NCBI GenBank assembly: GCA_958430865.1 | Contig: CAUDNR010004257.1 | Span: forward strand, 1-59,695 | DNA from: Entrophospora sp. SA101 | Taxonomy: Eukaryota > Glomeromycota > Glomeromycetes > Entrophosporales > Entrophosporaceae | Direction: 5' to 3' | Length of the DNA stretch: 59,695 nucleotides | Shown: piece after piece, positions 49,101 to 59,695 of the stretch | How positions within the stretch are numbered: position 1 is the stretch's first letter | How the letters are laid out: each line of letters starts with the position of its first letter | Program-made: the position numbers and the translations under genes | The notes under the pieces: model-generated | What the model saw: the letters and a program-made list of their open reading frames with translations, nothing else | Database searches by the model: none | Told to the model about the DNA's origin: nothing

Positions 49101-52100
49101 GAAATTTGATGCTGAAGATATGACTAGATTAAGAGCTCATGTCAAATCCATGATGTGTGCTAACACCTCCTCCAATCCTAGCACCAATACTAGCAGCAGT
49201 AATGGTAGTAGTAACAGAAATAGTAACATTAATTCTCAGATTAATGAAGCAATGTCGCCTGCTGATACAATGACAATTGCAATTACTTTACAAACAATTA
49301 AGCAACTTGATATTTTATTGGGATTATCGAAACAAAGATCAAATGATTTATCTGTGTTGGCACTTAGAGTAGATTGGGAACGTGAATTTGCTAAAGCTTT
49401 AAATACATGGAATATATTGATAAACAGCATTAAAGATTTTATTATAAACAGAGGTAGATGGAAACAACCAATTGGTATAAGAGATGATGATGGATGGTTC
49501 ATTAATGCTAATCAACCAAACCAGAAAGATGTGTTAATTGAATTAGAATCAATAAATCAGTATGTAATAAGTTTTGAAAGTGTCAACATACCTGAAACTG
49601 GGCAAATATTTGATGAATTAGTGGAGACCTCATTAGTGGAAGTGCCTGAACATCTACTTATACGACAAGAAAACCTTGAAGAAAGTGATCTGGTATTTTT
49701 AAAATTATATTTTGAATTTTGTAGAAATGTTTTGCAGCAACGTCAAGAAGTTTTAGAGTATGCTCAAGTCAGTGAAACTACTTATATTGATGGCTTGAAA
49801 TTAAAAAATGAATTAATAGAAGAAGAAAGAAATCCAAGAGGTGGTCTCATAGAAAAGAAATTCATAGAAAGAGTTGAGGAATTTAATAAAAATATTGAAC
49901 AAGCTTGGAGTAATATTGGTGAAAAAGTTATCTACCCAGATCACTCAGATCATGATCAAAATGAAAATCATTTGGTCAAGGAAGGTGTTGATGCTTATCA
50001 TCGTAAAATGGAAGACTTGAAGTTTAAAGTTAACAAAGCAATGAAAGATTATCAAGATGCTTTTAGACTACTCGAGAAGGAATTACAACAAAAATCAGAT
50101 GACTTGTTTAATGATATTTCTAATTTAGAAGATTTGGTCAACAAAAGATTGGCAATGCTTGAGGAACGTAAGATTGATCCATTGGAAACTGAATGTTTAC
50201 ATAATGAGGAACAAGTGAAAGAATTGTTGAAAGAACATGAAGAATTTTTAGCTGAAAATAATAGAATTGATTTGGAGGATATTAATCAAATTAAAGAAGG
50301 TATTGAGAAATTGGTCGAGGACATCAAGTCATCAAATAATGATGATCCTGTTGATCAGATACATTTACATGATGCTTTTAAAAAGTTGAATGAAAAGTTT
50401 GCTGAACTACAATTAAAAACATCAGAAAGACAATTAGACCTATCAGTATTACAGCCATGTGCTAGTTGGGAAGATAAAATTGCTCCTGGAATGCAATCTT
50501 TGAATGATTTAATTAATGAAGTTAACAAATTCATTGCAGAAAAAGCCAGATGGAAACCTGATGATCATGACAATAATAGCACTACACCTGTTGATATTTT
50601 AACCAATGATGATGGTAAAGTTGATAATCTAGGTAAAGTTGCTTCAAATGAAAATAAAGTAACTAATGATTCGACTACTATTTCAACTATTGATGATAAA
50701 ACAGCAAAAGAACCAAAATTAGATTCAAAACAAAAATCTCACAGCTTGGAAGAAAATACTGGCAAAGATGATAAACCAACTTCAACTGAAAAGAATATAA
50801 GCTCGGATGAAGAAGGGGCAAGTTTGAACGTAAATAAACCAATTCCAGAGGAAACAAAATTAGATCTGAAACAAGAGTTTGAAACCTTGGCAGGAAAAGT
50901 AAAAGATTTTCAAGAAAATGTATTGGAACCATTGAAATCATCAAATGAAGATATGGTTTCAGCAATCAAAGACTTACTATCAAAGGAATGTCCAAAGCAT
51001 TTATCAGATCGTCAATCAGATTTTGAAAAGAAATTTGATTATTTGATGGATAGAGTAAATCAGGGTAAAAATGTTTTGGAACAACATGACGCAATCAATG
51101 ACTTTTTGAAACAGGCCAAAGGCATTATTGATTGGGTGAATCCACATTTAAAAGTTCTTGATGATATATTGAAAGATGATACTTTGGGCGAACTTAGTGA
51201 AGACAAACTACATGATTTATTAGAAGAAGTCAATTTTGTTGAATCAGAACAAAAGGCATATACTGATTTTTATGAGCAAGTTAAGAATTTAGCAAATGAT
51301 TTAGTAAACCAAATGAACAAAGAGATTGCTGCTAACAACAACAACAATAGTGATGGAGATATTGATCTTGGTATTGAAGCATTAAATTCTAAAGAAGTGG
51401 AAATTGATGCTTTATGGCAAGAATTACAAGATACTATACCAAAAACCAAACAACAATTAGATCAGGCATTACAAGTAGTTGATTTCAAAGAGAGGATCAA
51501 AGAAAACTTCTCCAAAGTTGACAACTTATCTGATATAATATCATCATCATTGGTGGATGAGGTGAGCAAGGATGACATCAAAGATTGGCAAATTGAATTG
51601 AATGGTTTAGAGCAAACGGAACTATTCTCATTGATTAAGCTACATGATAATGTCAAAGAGAGTCTTTCAACAAATCTTGGAGCAATTACCAAGAAAGAGT
51701 CAGTTGTTCTTGAGGATCTATTAAGGAATGTTGCAGATAAGATCAATAATCTAAAGAAATTGATGAACAATAAGATTGATGAAGTTGATGCACACATATC
51801 AGCACAAATCACTGGGGAATATTTGGCTAGAGTTAATGATTTACAAAGTTGGATTGAAAGACAATTTGAGGATTTTATCAATGGTCAGTCACAACATGGT
51901 ATAATGGTGGAGACATCTGAGCAAACAAATAAAGAAAATCTTGAAAACTTGTCTATAGTATTTGATAATTTCCAAAAAAAATTGCCAGAGAAATTTGAAC
52001 AGTTCAATAGTATAATAGAAGAATTTAATAATATCACATCACAAGAAGACATACGTGAATTGCAGGATGTAGTCAAGGCACAAACAGAATTGAATAAATT

Positions 52101-55100
52101 GTGGGAAAATTTGGATTTAAAATCAAATGAATTCAAAGATTTCATCAATAAAGTTGGAAAATGGCATGACCAACATGATATTATATATCACGTAGAGAAT
52201 GATATTTTTGACGGACTTGAGAATTGTATCAATAAATTACCTAGTACACATTATGACAATTTAGAATTTGAAGCTAAAGGGTTGGATGACAAATTACAAA
52301 ATGCTAAAAAAATGCTCGAAGCAGCCAAATTTGGTGCTGGCCAGATAGTTGATGTTGAAAATGATATTTTAGATAATACAAATCGTCAAAATTTTAATAA
52401 GCATCTTTTTGATATCACTACTCAGCTTACTGAATTATCAAATCTGTTTCAAAAAGCAATAGAAAAAGCCAATAATGCTTCATTATTGACAACATTTGAT
52501 GCAGATGTTGATAAAATTATTAATGCATGTTTGGAAGATGCCTCAAAAGTTGAATCGAGACATAATGAGTTCAATGATAGTGAATATTATTCATTGAAAG
52601 CCAGTGAATTGAACGATCTGATTAATAATGCCATGATTGGAGTTTCAGATATTGAGGGAACACTGAAGAAATATGAAGCACAAATAAATGTTAACTTGAA
52701 AGCTGAGGCTGATAAGTTAATCAAAATGGATCCTGAAGCAAATAAGGATCGTGTACAGAGCATATTAAATAAAGCTACGCGAGCATTGGAAAACTTTTCA
52801 AATAGTATTTCAGCTGAGAGATGTGAAATTGAAACAGCCAAGAAAATTTATCCACAAACTGAAGCATCAGAAGATATTAAGAAATGGATTTCAGCTTGTA
52901 AGGTGGCTGCATTAAACATTCAAGTTGGTGATATGGATCAAGAAGCAGAAATCAAAGAATTAGAAGAAAATGCAATGACTTTTCAACCTACTATTGATGC
53001 TTATAAAGATATGAGTCAACGTGTTATTTTGCCAATCATCGTTAATGATACTAATGCCACTAGCAATAATAATGTTGAAATTGAACCTAAAATTAAATAT
53101 GCTGTAGAAGCCAGAACAAATAAAGTGTTAGAAGATTGGGATTCGTTAACAGATTTATTGAAAAGTTTAAGATCAAGCTTGAATGCATCTAAAGAAGTAC
53201 AAGAAGTTTCAAAAGCCATCAAAGATATCTTAGCATCAATTGATCAAGTGAAAGAACGAGTTTTGAACATTGAATCATTCTTTATTGATGAGGGAGTACC
53301 AAAATTACCAACAAAAGATGATGTTGAAAACAACCTAAGAGAACTTGATGAAATACAAGCTGAAGTTGATCATATACTTGGACCAAGAATTGAAGCATTA
53401 GATGAAAATATCAACAATTTACCAGAGCATGAAACCAGTTTCGTTCAACAACGTTCAGGTATAGCAGAAATATTGACAAATTTGGCAGGAATAATGGATA
53501 ACAAACGATCACAACTACATGAAGCTGAGAAATTGGCAATTTTCGGTACTAAGGCAGATGAAATGAATACATTGATGAGCTCACTGCTTGAAATTGTTGA
53601 TTTAGCCACAACAACAATGGATGGATCACCATTATCATCATTGAATAAAATAGAATTGGATGCAAGGTCGATTGAGTTGGAAAAGCAATATTCACATTAC
53701 CAACCTAAAATAGATCAGAAACTTGAAGATGTAAAACAAGTATCAGAATCGGTTAAAGATGATTGGCGAGTAATTGATCGATTGAGTATTTTGAAGGAAC
53801 AATGGGCAGAATTGACTGAAGTGACAAATGCCAAACAAGATGAATTGAAAAAATTACCATCTGAAGAACAAAATATTAAAACTGAAAGGCGTACAAGATC
53901 CAATTCTCAAACATTATCACCGCACAGAAACTTTTCACCAACTAGAAAAAGATCATTATCTGCAAGACCTCCATCACGTAAAAAATTTTTTTTTTGTCAT
54001 AATTGTTTTCTAATGATGATTAATAATAATGACACTTTTTATTGGATTTTAAAGCTAGGAAACGTGGTGCGGTATCACCAGGATTATCGCCAGGACCAAG
54101 ACATCGTCAATCCAATAGATTAACACCAAGTCCAACATCAGGATTGCTAGGATCACCAAAAAAACCAGCAACAAGATTATCGCCACATATAGTCAATAAT
54201 TATTTACCTGATCCAAAAGTCCAATTAGATGTTGAGGTGGCAAGGATAGTTAATGCATCCCCAGTGAAAATAAAAGTTTCCGTCGTAGAGAGAGAATCTG
54301 GAAAATATATGTTTGGAGAGGCTGAGCCTAAACTTTGTCATTGTCGTATTTTAAAAAGTAGAATGGTAATGGTTAGAGTTGGCGGAGGATGGGCTGAATT
54401 GTCAAAGTAGGTGATATAGATACACATACGCATAAAAAATAAAAAAGGAAGAGAGAAATTGGCAACAATTGCTGTAGCAGCAATTAGTTCAATTACTATT
54501 TTTATTAATTACTTTTATTGTTATTACTATTGCGAACTTTAATTATTAATTGATTACTTTTATTTTTACTTTTTTTTTTAATATAAAAGATTCCTTGTTG
54601 GTATGTATATATCATTATTTATGCTTGTCAGAAAAAAAATAGATTATTATTTTCTCCTTCTGTAGATATTACCATACAGCTTCAAAATTCTTTCACTGAA
54701 AAAAAGAATCAAGAGATAAAAAGAAAGATAGAATATTATTATTTTATATTATTTCCCCTTCACTTTTTTTTTTTTTGACAATTGTGTTGTTGTTATTATT
54801 GTTATTGTATATGACAATTATAGATAACAATGATGTCACTCTCCAATTCATTCTGCCACAACAGAACACGCTAACCTGGAACAAAGACACATTCCAAAAG
54901 TCCAATCTTTTATCCGACCTGATGAAACAGAATCAAGCGGCTATGAACGAAGAGGACGAGTCATCCCAGCGATCCGTAAAGCCTTTGGTGGTTCCAATGT
55001 TTATGAGAAGAACATCAAGTTCTATTTCCCAGCGAAATCCCACAACCTATTGGCGCTGAAAGGAATGTCTTATACTAAAAGAGTGAGTAGCAGTAAAAAT

Positions 55101-55180
55101 AGTAATAATAATATAATAATAATGAGCAAAACCTTGATAGATATTTTCAGCTTCATAGAATTAAATATATGAAAGAATAA
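46171..55180 (+). CDS. Giant GAS2-domain protein, right copy
   Basis: Exons 46171-53977, 54055-54406, 54590-54600, 54865-55082, 55151-55180; 2805 residues. It differs from the left copy at one residue found by comparison: position 51789 is T (GAT, Asp) where the left copy encodes GAG (Glu; C at 16096 on the plus strand), in a segment reading NNKIDEV. Otherwise identical. Domain description under 12705-21714. Confidence 0.85.
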
Positions 55181-55533
55181 ATGCATTCATTCTTTTACAT
55201 CATTATTATAAAGAATCTTGATATTGGGAATTTAGAAATTAGTAGTTCGAATCAAATAAGGGCATTTTCAAATCATTACTTTCATTAATAATAATGCAAT
55301 CAATCATATATACAAATTTATTCATCAAAAATCCTTTTTTTATTCTTTTCTTTCTTTGTAATATTTCACTAACTATTTGTCTTCTATATATTTATTTTGC
55401 ATGATAAACCACCTTTGATCCTTTACTTCGATAACCACTTTCACCTAACTAACAACAATCAAATCAATCAACTGATCAACCAACTAATCGACGAATCATA
55501 ACATCTACTGTTACTACTATTACTATTATTGAA

Positions 55534-55668
55534 ATGAACAACTTATGGAAATTACAGATTTGGATCTGGGCAATCATTTTAGCTATAATTGTATACTATT
55601 TATTGACATTAAAAGATAAAAATGATACTTGCTCATTGAAGAAGGCACAATTTGCAACTTGTACCTAA
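55534..55668 (+). CDS. Possible 44-residue membrane peptide, right copy
   Basis: Mirror of 12217-12351, identical in translation. Confidence 0.33.
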   Translation: MNNLWKLQIWIWAIILAIIVYYLLTLKDKNDTCSLKKAQFATCT

Positions 55669-57211
55669 AAATAATATTAATGATTAATTGTTAAATATAG
55701 ATATATAGATTGCATGGGTGGGTTTTAGAATATAATGTTATTTAGGTTATTAGGTTATATTCGCATTTATTTTTTTGGGCATTTGCATAATCATTGACTT
55801 TATTTTTTAAAAAAATACATATTCATTATCATTTAACATTACCATATATATATTTACCTCATATAATAATTATGGAGGATGTAATTATAATATAAATTAA
55901 AATGAAATTATATATATATTATTAATTATTAATTATATTTTTTATGTTTGGCTAAATTATACAAGAGTGATTGATTGTATAGTAACAAAAATCAGACAAA
56001 GTGAACATTATGTCGTGAAACCACTCCAGTGGTTAAATTACTAAAACACGAATAAAAAAATTATTGTTTTAAACGAATTAATTATTTCTTGATTCTTTTT
56101 TTTTTATATTAGAATGCTTGGTAACACTCACAGATTGTCCATCATATAATTCATGAAGGGCATAGTGAAATCTTTGATTCCATACCATGTTAAATAATCA
56201 AGTCAGTTTCATGTATGGTTGTTTGCCAAAACTCCTCCAAAATCAATTGGCAGAGTTTCGACAGGTTATAAACTAATTGTTTATTAGAGTCTCTCATGTG
56301 GGGTTTTTGGCAATTGGTAGTTTCGGCAAGGTACACACTAATTACAACCTTAGTTTCACGTGATATTTTACTCACATGACTAAGTTTTCGAATTTTGATT
56401 GACGGTTAGTATATGTTACACGGTATGGTGCAAGCCACAACTTTTTGCGCCACACCGTCAATTCTTGAGAATCAAAAATGGCTGTTACTAATAGAGAGAA
56501 GCAATTTCATTGGTTGCACGTTATGCACAATATTTTTAAAAAAAAAATTTTTTATATTTATTATTTATAATATTTAAAAACTTAATTAATATTAAAATAA
56601 CTATCCATTGTAGTTTGTTTCGAATGAATTTACTTTTTTTGCACTGATATGTCTTTCGATTTTATTAACCAATTTTACTTGTTCTCTTGCTGTAATAAAA
56701 ATTATGGACAAATATTTCCGTTGTATAATTACAAAGCTATGATAATAATTAACAAATAATTTCATTGTAAAAATATAAAGCAATAAATAAAAATATATAA
56801 TTTCATTATAAATTACAAAGATTGTAATATAACAAAAAATTTTGACCTTTGTTATAAAAATATGTAAACTATTTTCTTTCATTGTATTATATATTTGGAA
56901 ATTATCCAATCAAATCAAAAATTTATGCTGGCGATTATCCTATATAGTTACACGATGAATTTTATAAATTGGTCACGTGAGATGCATTTATGGAGAGAGT
57001 TTTCATATGAGCGGACTGAAAAAAAACTGTGCAGTGCAGAGTATGAGGGTGTGCATTTATAGAGGGTGCACTTATGGATAAAATTGATAAAAGGAATTTT
57101 GCATTAATATTAAATAAACTATTTAAAAATGTGAATTATTAACACTAGAAAAAGTATGTTATTTGTAATATCTAAAATTCAGGATGATGAATTCAATTCT
57201 CTGCAATTAGT
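55669..57211. other. Gene-poor region, right copy
   Basis: Mirror of 10674-12216, with the nested hairpin at 56399-56461 and the dispersed motif near 55982-56009. No supported gene. Confidence 0.4.
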
Positions 57212-57219
57212 GTTGAAAG

Positions 57220-57853
57220 TAAGGCTCTGAATGAATCAATGAAATTCAAATCACCTAATTTTTTGATTTGTTTCATTCAAATCAAATATGATAATGCTCT
57301 GGTTTGAATCCAATTCAAATATATGTACACCATATGAATTCTGCGTAATTTAAAAGAGTTGCCTTTGGAAATAAATAGTATCGATAGTCAAAAAAAAAAA
57401 AAAAATTTACCTAGTGCAATAATTGCATTTAACTTTTCTATCTACAACTGTGAATGATTTCACAATTCACTTCTTGTTCTTCTTTGGGCCCATTGCACTG
57501 TACCTGTTGAAGAAGTTATTGAAGAGACATCATTCATCATTGTTATATTTATTATTATTGCAAGTGTAAATTATATTACTTTTCATTTGTTATCGTTAAT
57601 ATTAATATTATTAATATTAACAGTATAGTAAACCCCGTTTCAACATTAAATTCGCGTTACGAGATTTTTAAAAATTTTTGCTTCAACATATAAAATTTGT
57701 TGAAACGTGATTGGTAATAACGAATTTTCGAATCCCTTATGTGTCTCATATATTTGTTGAATATGACATAAAAAAAAATTAGGAATCCGATTTTATTCGA
57801 ATCGAATCACTTTAAAATTTGACTCGATTCGATTCGATTCGTTCGGAGCCTTG
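57220..57853 (-). mobile_element. hAT-type derivative, right copy
   Basis: Mirror of 10032-10665 with the same ends and flanking duplication. Confidence 0.68.
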
Positions 57854-58052
57854 ATTGAAAGACAGAGGCAATGCAAATGAATAAACAATTGTTTTTGCCA
57901 AAACAATTGATTCTTTACACAATAAGTTAATCAAGTCAAATTAACAATTCACATAATATTATTTGAAAATGAAATAATGTTCTGGTTAATTCTAATAGAA
58001 AAAAATAGAAAAAAAATAAATGATTATGTAAAAATTATAAAGAAAGGTTTGC

Positions 58053-58190
58053 GAATTAGGTAATGTAGTCTATAAGTTGGACAAACAAAGAGAATGCAAT
58101 AATTGTAAAGCAACAAAATATTCTGATAGATTCAATAAAGATTGTATAAAGTCAGAATATTCACGTATACTTTCAATTGTTGTTTTGTTC
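58053..58190 (+). pseudogene. TKL-kinase N-terminal fragment, right copy
   Basis: Mirror of 9695-9832; the frame contains RECNNCKATKYSDRF. It lies about 95 bp from the point where the left arm has its extra 551 bp. Confidence 0.58.
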
Positions 58191-58305
58191 ACATGATTTC
58201 CCTGATAGGATTGTCAGTAAGGCTATTGTAATATTTGTTCCAAAGTTTGCTTCAAGATTCATCTCCCGGTGCTCTCAATGTGCATGAGAATAGTCAAAAC
58301 CTAAA

Positions 58306-58591
58306 ATGTGTAAGAAGGAGATTGACTCCTTGCAACATGTACCTGTCCTTCAGCAAACATGTTTTCAACGTCACCGGTTAGTGCAAATGCATAATGAAGA
58401 GGTAATTTCCAACACAGCATGTTCTAAATAAATATGATGTTAATATAATAAATAATGACAGTAATGATAACATGCATACTCCAGATTATTTTCATAAAGA
58501 TAACGTCCCACGTACAAGTCCTCGTAAATTGAACACGCCATATTTATTAAATCTCACTTCTCTATATGTATTATTATTGGGACAGCTTTAA
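58306..58591 (+). CDS. Possible small gene or fragment, right copy
   Basis: Mirror of 8743-9028 with the same frame break. Confidence 0.25.
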
Positions 58592-59011
58592 TGTAAAACG
58601 GTCAAATTCATGAAGGAAGATGTGTTTTAATCCAAGAAAAATGGAAGACATTTTTTTTGTTATCACAAATTAAGTGCGAACTAAATAAGACTTTTTAAAT
58701 ATTCTTTATCCTAATTTCTGCGCACTATATAAAAAAAAACAAAATAGTTCATCAATGGGAATAAAAGTATTGCGATCAGACGAACTCTTTCATCAATGTA
58801 TTTTCTCTAAATGGAAGATTAATAAAAATAATCTTCAATACATCAAGGATGGCGTGTCTTAAATATCTTTCTAAAATATATAGGTTATTTCCAAAAAAAT
58901 TGTATCGTGTAACTAGTCAAAATTTAGAAAGTATCTGCAGAAAGTATTTCGACGACATCTTTCAAACCTTCAATTTTTTGTTCATCGATAATTTATTTTT
59001 TCATTATTATA

Positions 59012-59268
59012 ATGGATCCTAAAGATAAATTGCCAAGTAGAACTGCATCGCCTAGCCCTTCTTTAAGCTCAGCTTCTAGTAATAATAGCACCGCTAGGAG
59101 ACTTGGCTCATTACAGCCAGAATTACCTGCTCCTGGCAGATTAGCATCTGTTAGAACCATTCCAACAGGTCATTACTTTCTACCAACCTCTTCAAGGGTG
59201 ACACTTCGTGGAACACAGAAAATGAGATTTGTTCCTACTGTACCGGAAGCACATCGAAGGCCTCAACC
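59012..59268 (+). pseudogene. RPC53: RPC53 right copy, exon 1 only
   Basis: Exon 1 (about 85 codons) is intact and followed by the normal donor, but the sequence leaves the RPC53 gene order at 59359 within intron 1. Exons 3 and 4 then appear in the wrong orientation, so as written this copy cannot make the protein. Confidence 0.85.
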
Positions 59269-59349
59269 GTTAGTTTTTATTTTTTATTTATTTGAATTGG
59301 ATTATTTTTGATCCTTGTATAAAATCATTTATTTTACTTATACACCTTA

Positions 59350-59695
59350 TTTATTTGATCCTGTCATCACTTTTAATATTATATATAAAGAATGCACTAA
59401 AATTAAATCTTGATCATATTTATATAAAAAAATAGATAGACAGATATACAGATAGATAAATAATTACTTGGCACAGAACTAGCATGAGGACCGTATGCAA
59501 ATGGACCAGATGCTTTCATCTCTGTTACGAATCTACTACGATCACGCATTCCTACTCTCCAAAAAAAACATCATGAAATTATTTTTTGATAATTTAGTTA
59601 TCAAAATCTCATTATTTTTTCTATTTCAAAAATACCTCGACCCATTCTTCCAATTGATCCATGACTTTGACCCTACCAACATATATTTATAAATA
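59350..59695 (+). repeat. Direct copy of 7498-7843 (terminal fold-back)
   Basis: From TTTATTTGAT (59350-59359) onward the sequence equals 7498-7843 on the plus strand, so relative to the RPC53 copy at 59012 it is inverted. It contains RPC53 exon 4 (59468-59551) and exon 3 (59636-59672), both on the minus strand. The first 10 bp are also complementary to 7975-7984, giving a 10-bp microhomology at the switch. Confidence 0.9.

Larger units (their letters stand above)
35445..59359 (-). repeat. Right arm of the 24-kb inverted repeat
   Basis: Reverse complement of 7975-32440 minus 551 bp. It carries the same genes in opposite orientation. Its outer end is at TTTATTTGAT (59350-59359), after which the sequence switches to a direct copy of 7508-7843. 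Confidence 0.95.

Overview
The window looks like nuclear DNA of an arbuscular mycorrhizal fungus (Glomeromycotina). It is very AT-rich and its genes carry many short introns with GT/AG ends. It holds a TKL-type kinase with a Cys-pair N-terminal zinc motif, decayed F-box/LRR, kinase and transposase pieces, and non-autonomous DNA transposons. The genus cannot be fixed from sequence alone. All exon models were traced by hand from reading frame, splice sites and family motifs.

The dominant structure is a 24-kb inverted repeat. Positions 7975-32440 reappear as the reverse complement at 35445-59359; paired coordinates sum to 67885, or to 67334 outside a 551-bp indel. The left arm ends exactly at a run of ten N (32441-32450), followed by a 2994-bp spacer (32451-35444). 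The arms are nearly identical: I found one coding substitution, the 551-bp indel, and a second fold-back at the right end (59350-59695). This pattern fits an assembly or amplification artefact at least as well as a real palindrome. The probable single locus is 1-32440 followed by the reverse complement of the spacer.

Unique left flank (1-7974): decayed gene pieces and transposon remnants (1-4200), then a complete casein kinase 2 catalytic subunit gene (4367-6197, +). It faces the RNA polymerase III subunit RPC4/RPC53 gene (6359-8322, -) tail to tail, 161 bp apart. Left arm: a gene-poor stretch with a kinase fragment and a 634-bp hAT derivative (8323-12700); a giant GAS2-domain cytolinker-like gene (12705-21714, -, about 2805 residues); a DUF262/ParB-like gene (22718-24256, +) diverging from it across a 1-kb leader; a dead bZIP gene (26480-27770); ribosomal protein uS5/RPS2 (28138-29369, -); an unusual fold-back repeat (29631-30015); a TKL kinase (30231-31746, +); and a small repeated gene-like unit (32001-32407, -). 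The right arm repeats these genes in the opposite orientation, except that RPC53 keeps only exon 1 in order, with exons 3-4 following in inverted orientation.

The active genes are mostly housekeeping: CK2 signalling, Pol III transcription, the small ribosomal subunit and a predicted microtubule linker. They are separated by fast-decaying accessory sequence (F-box, kinase, bZIP and pogo/hAT relics). No tRNA, rRNA or CRISPR was seen.
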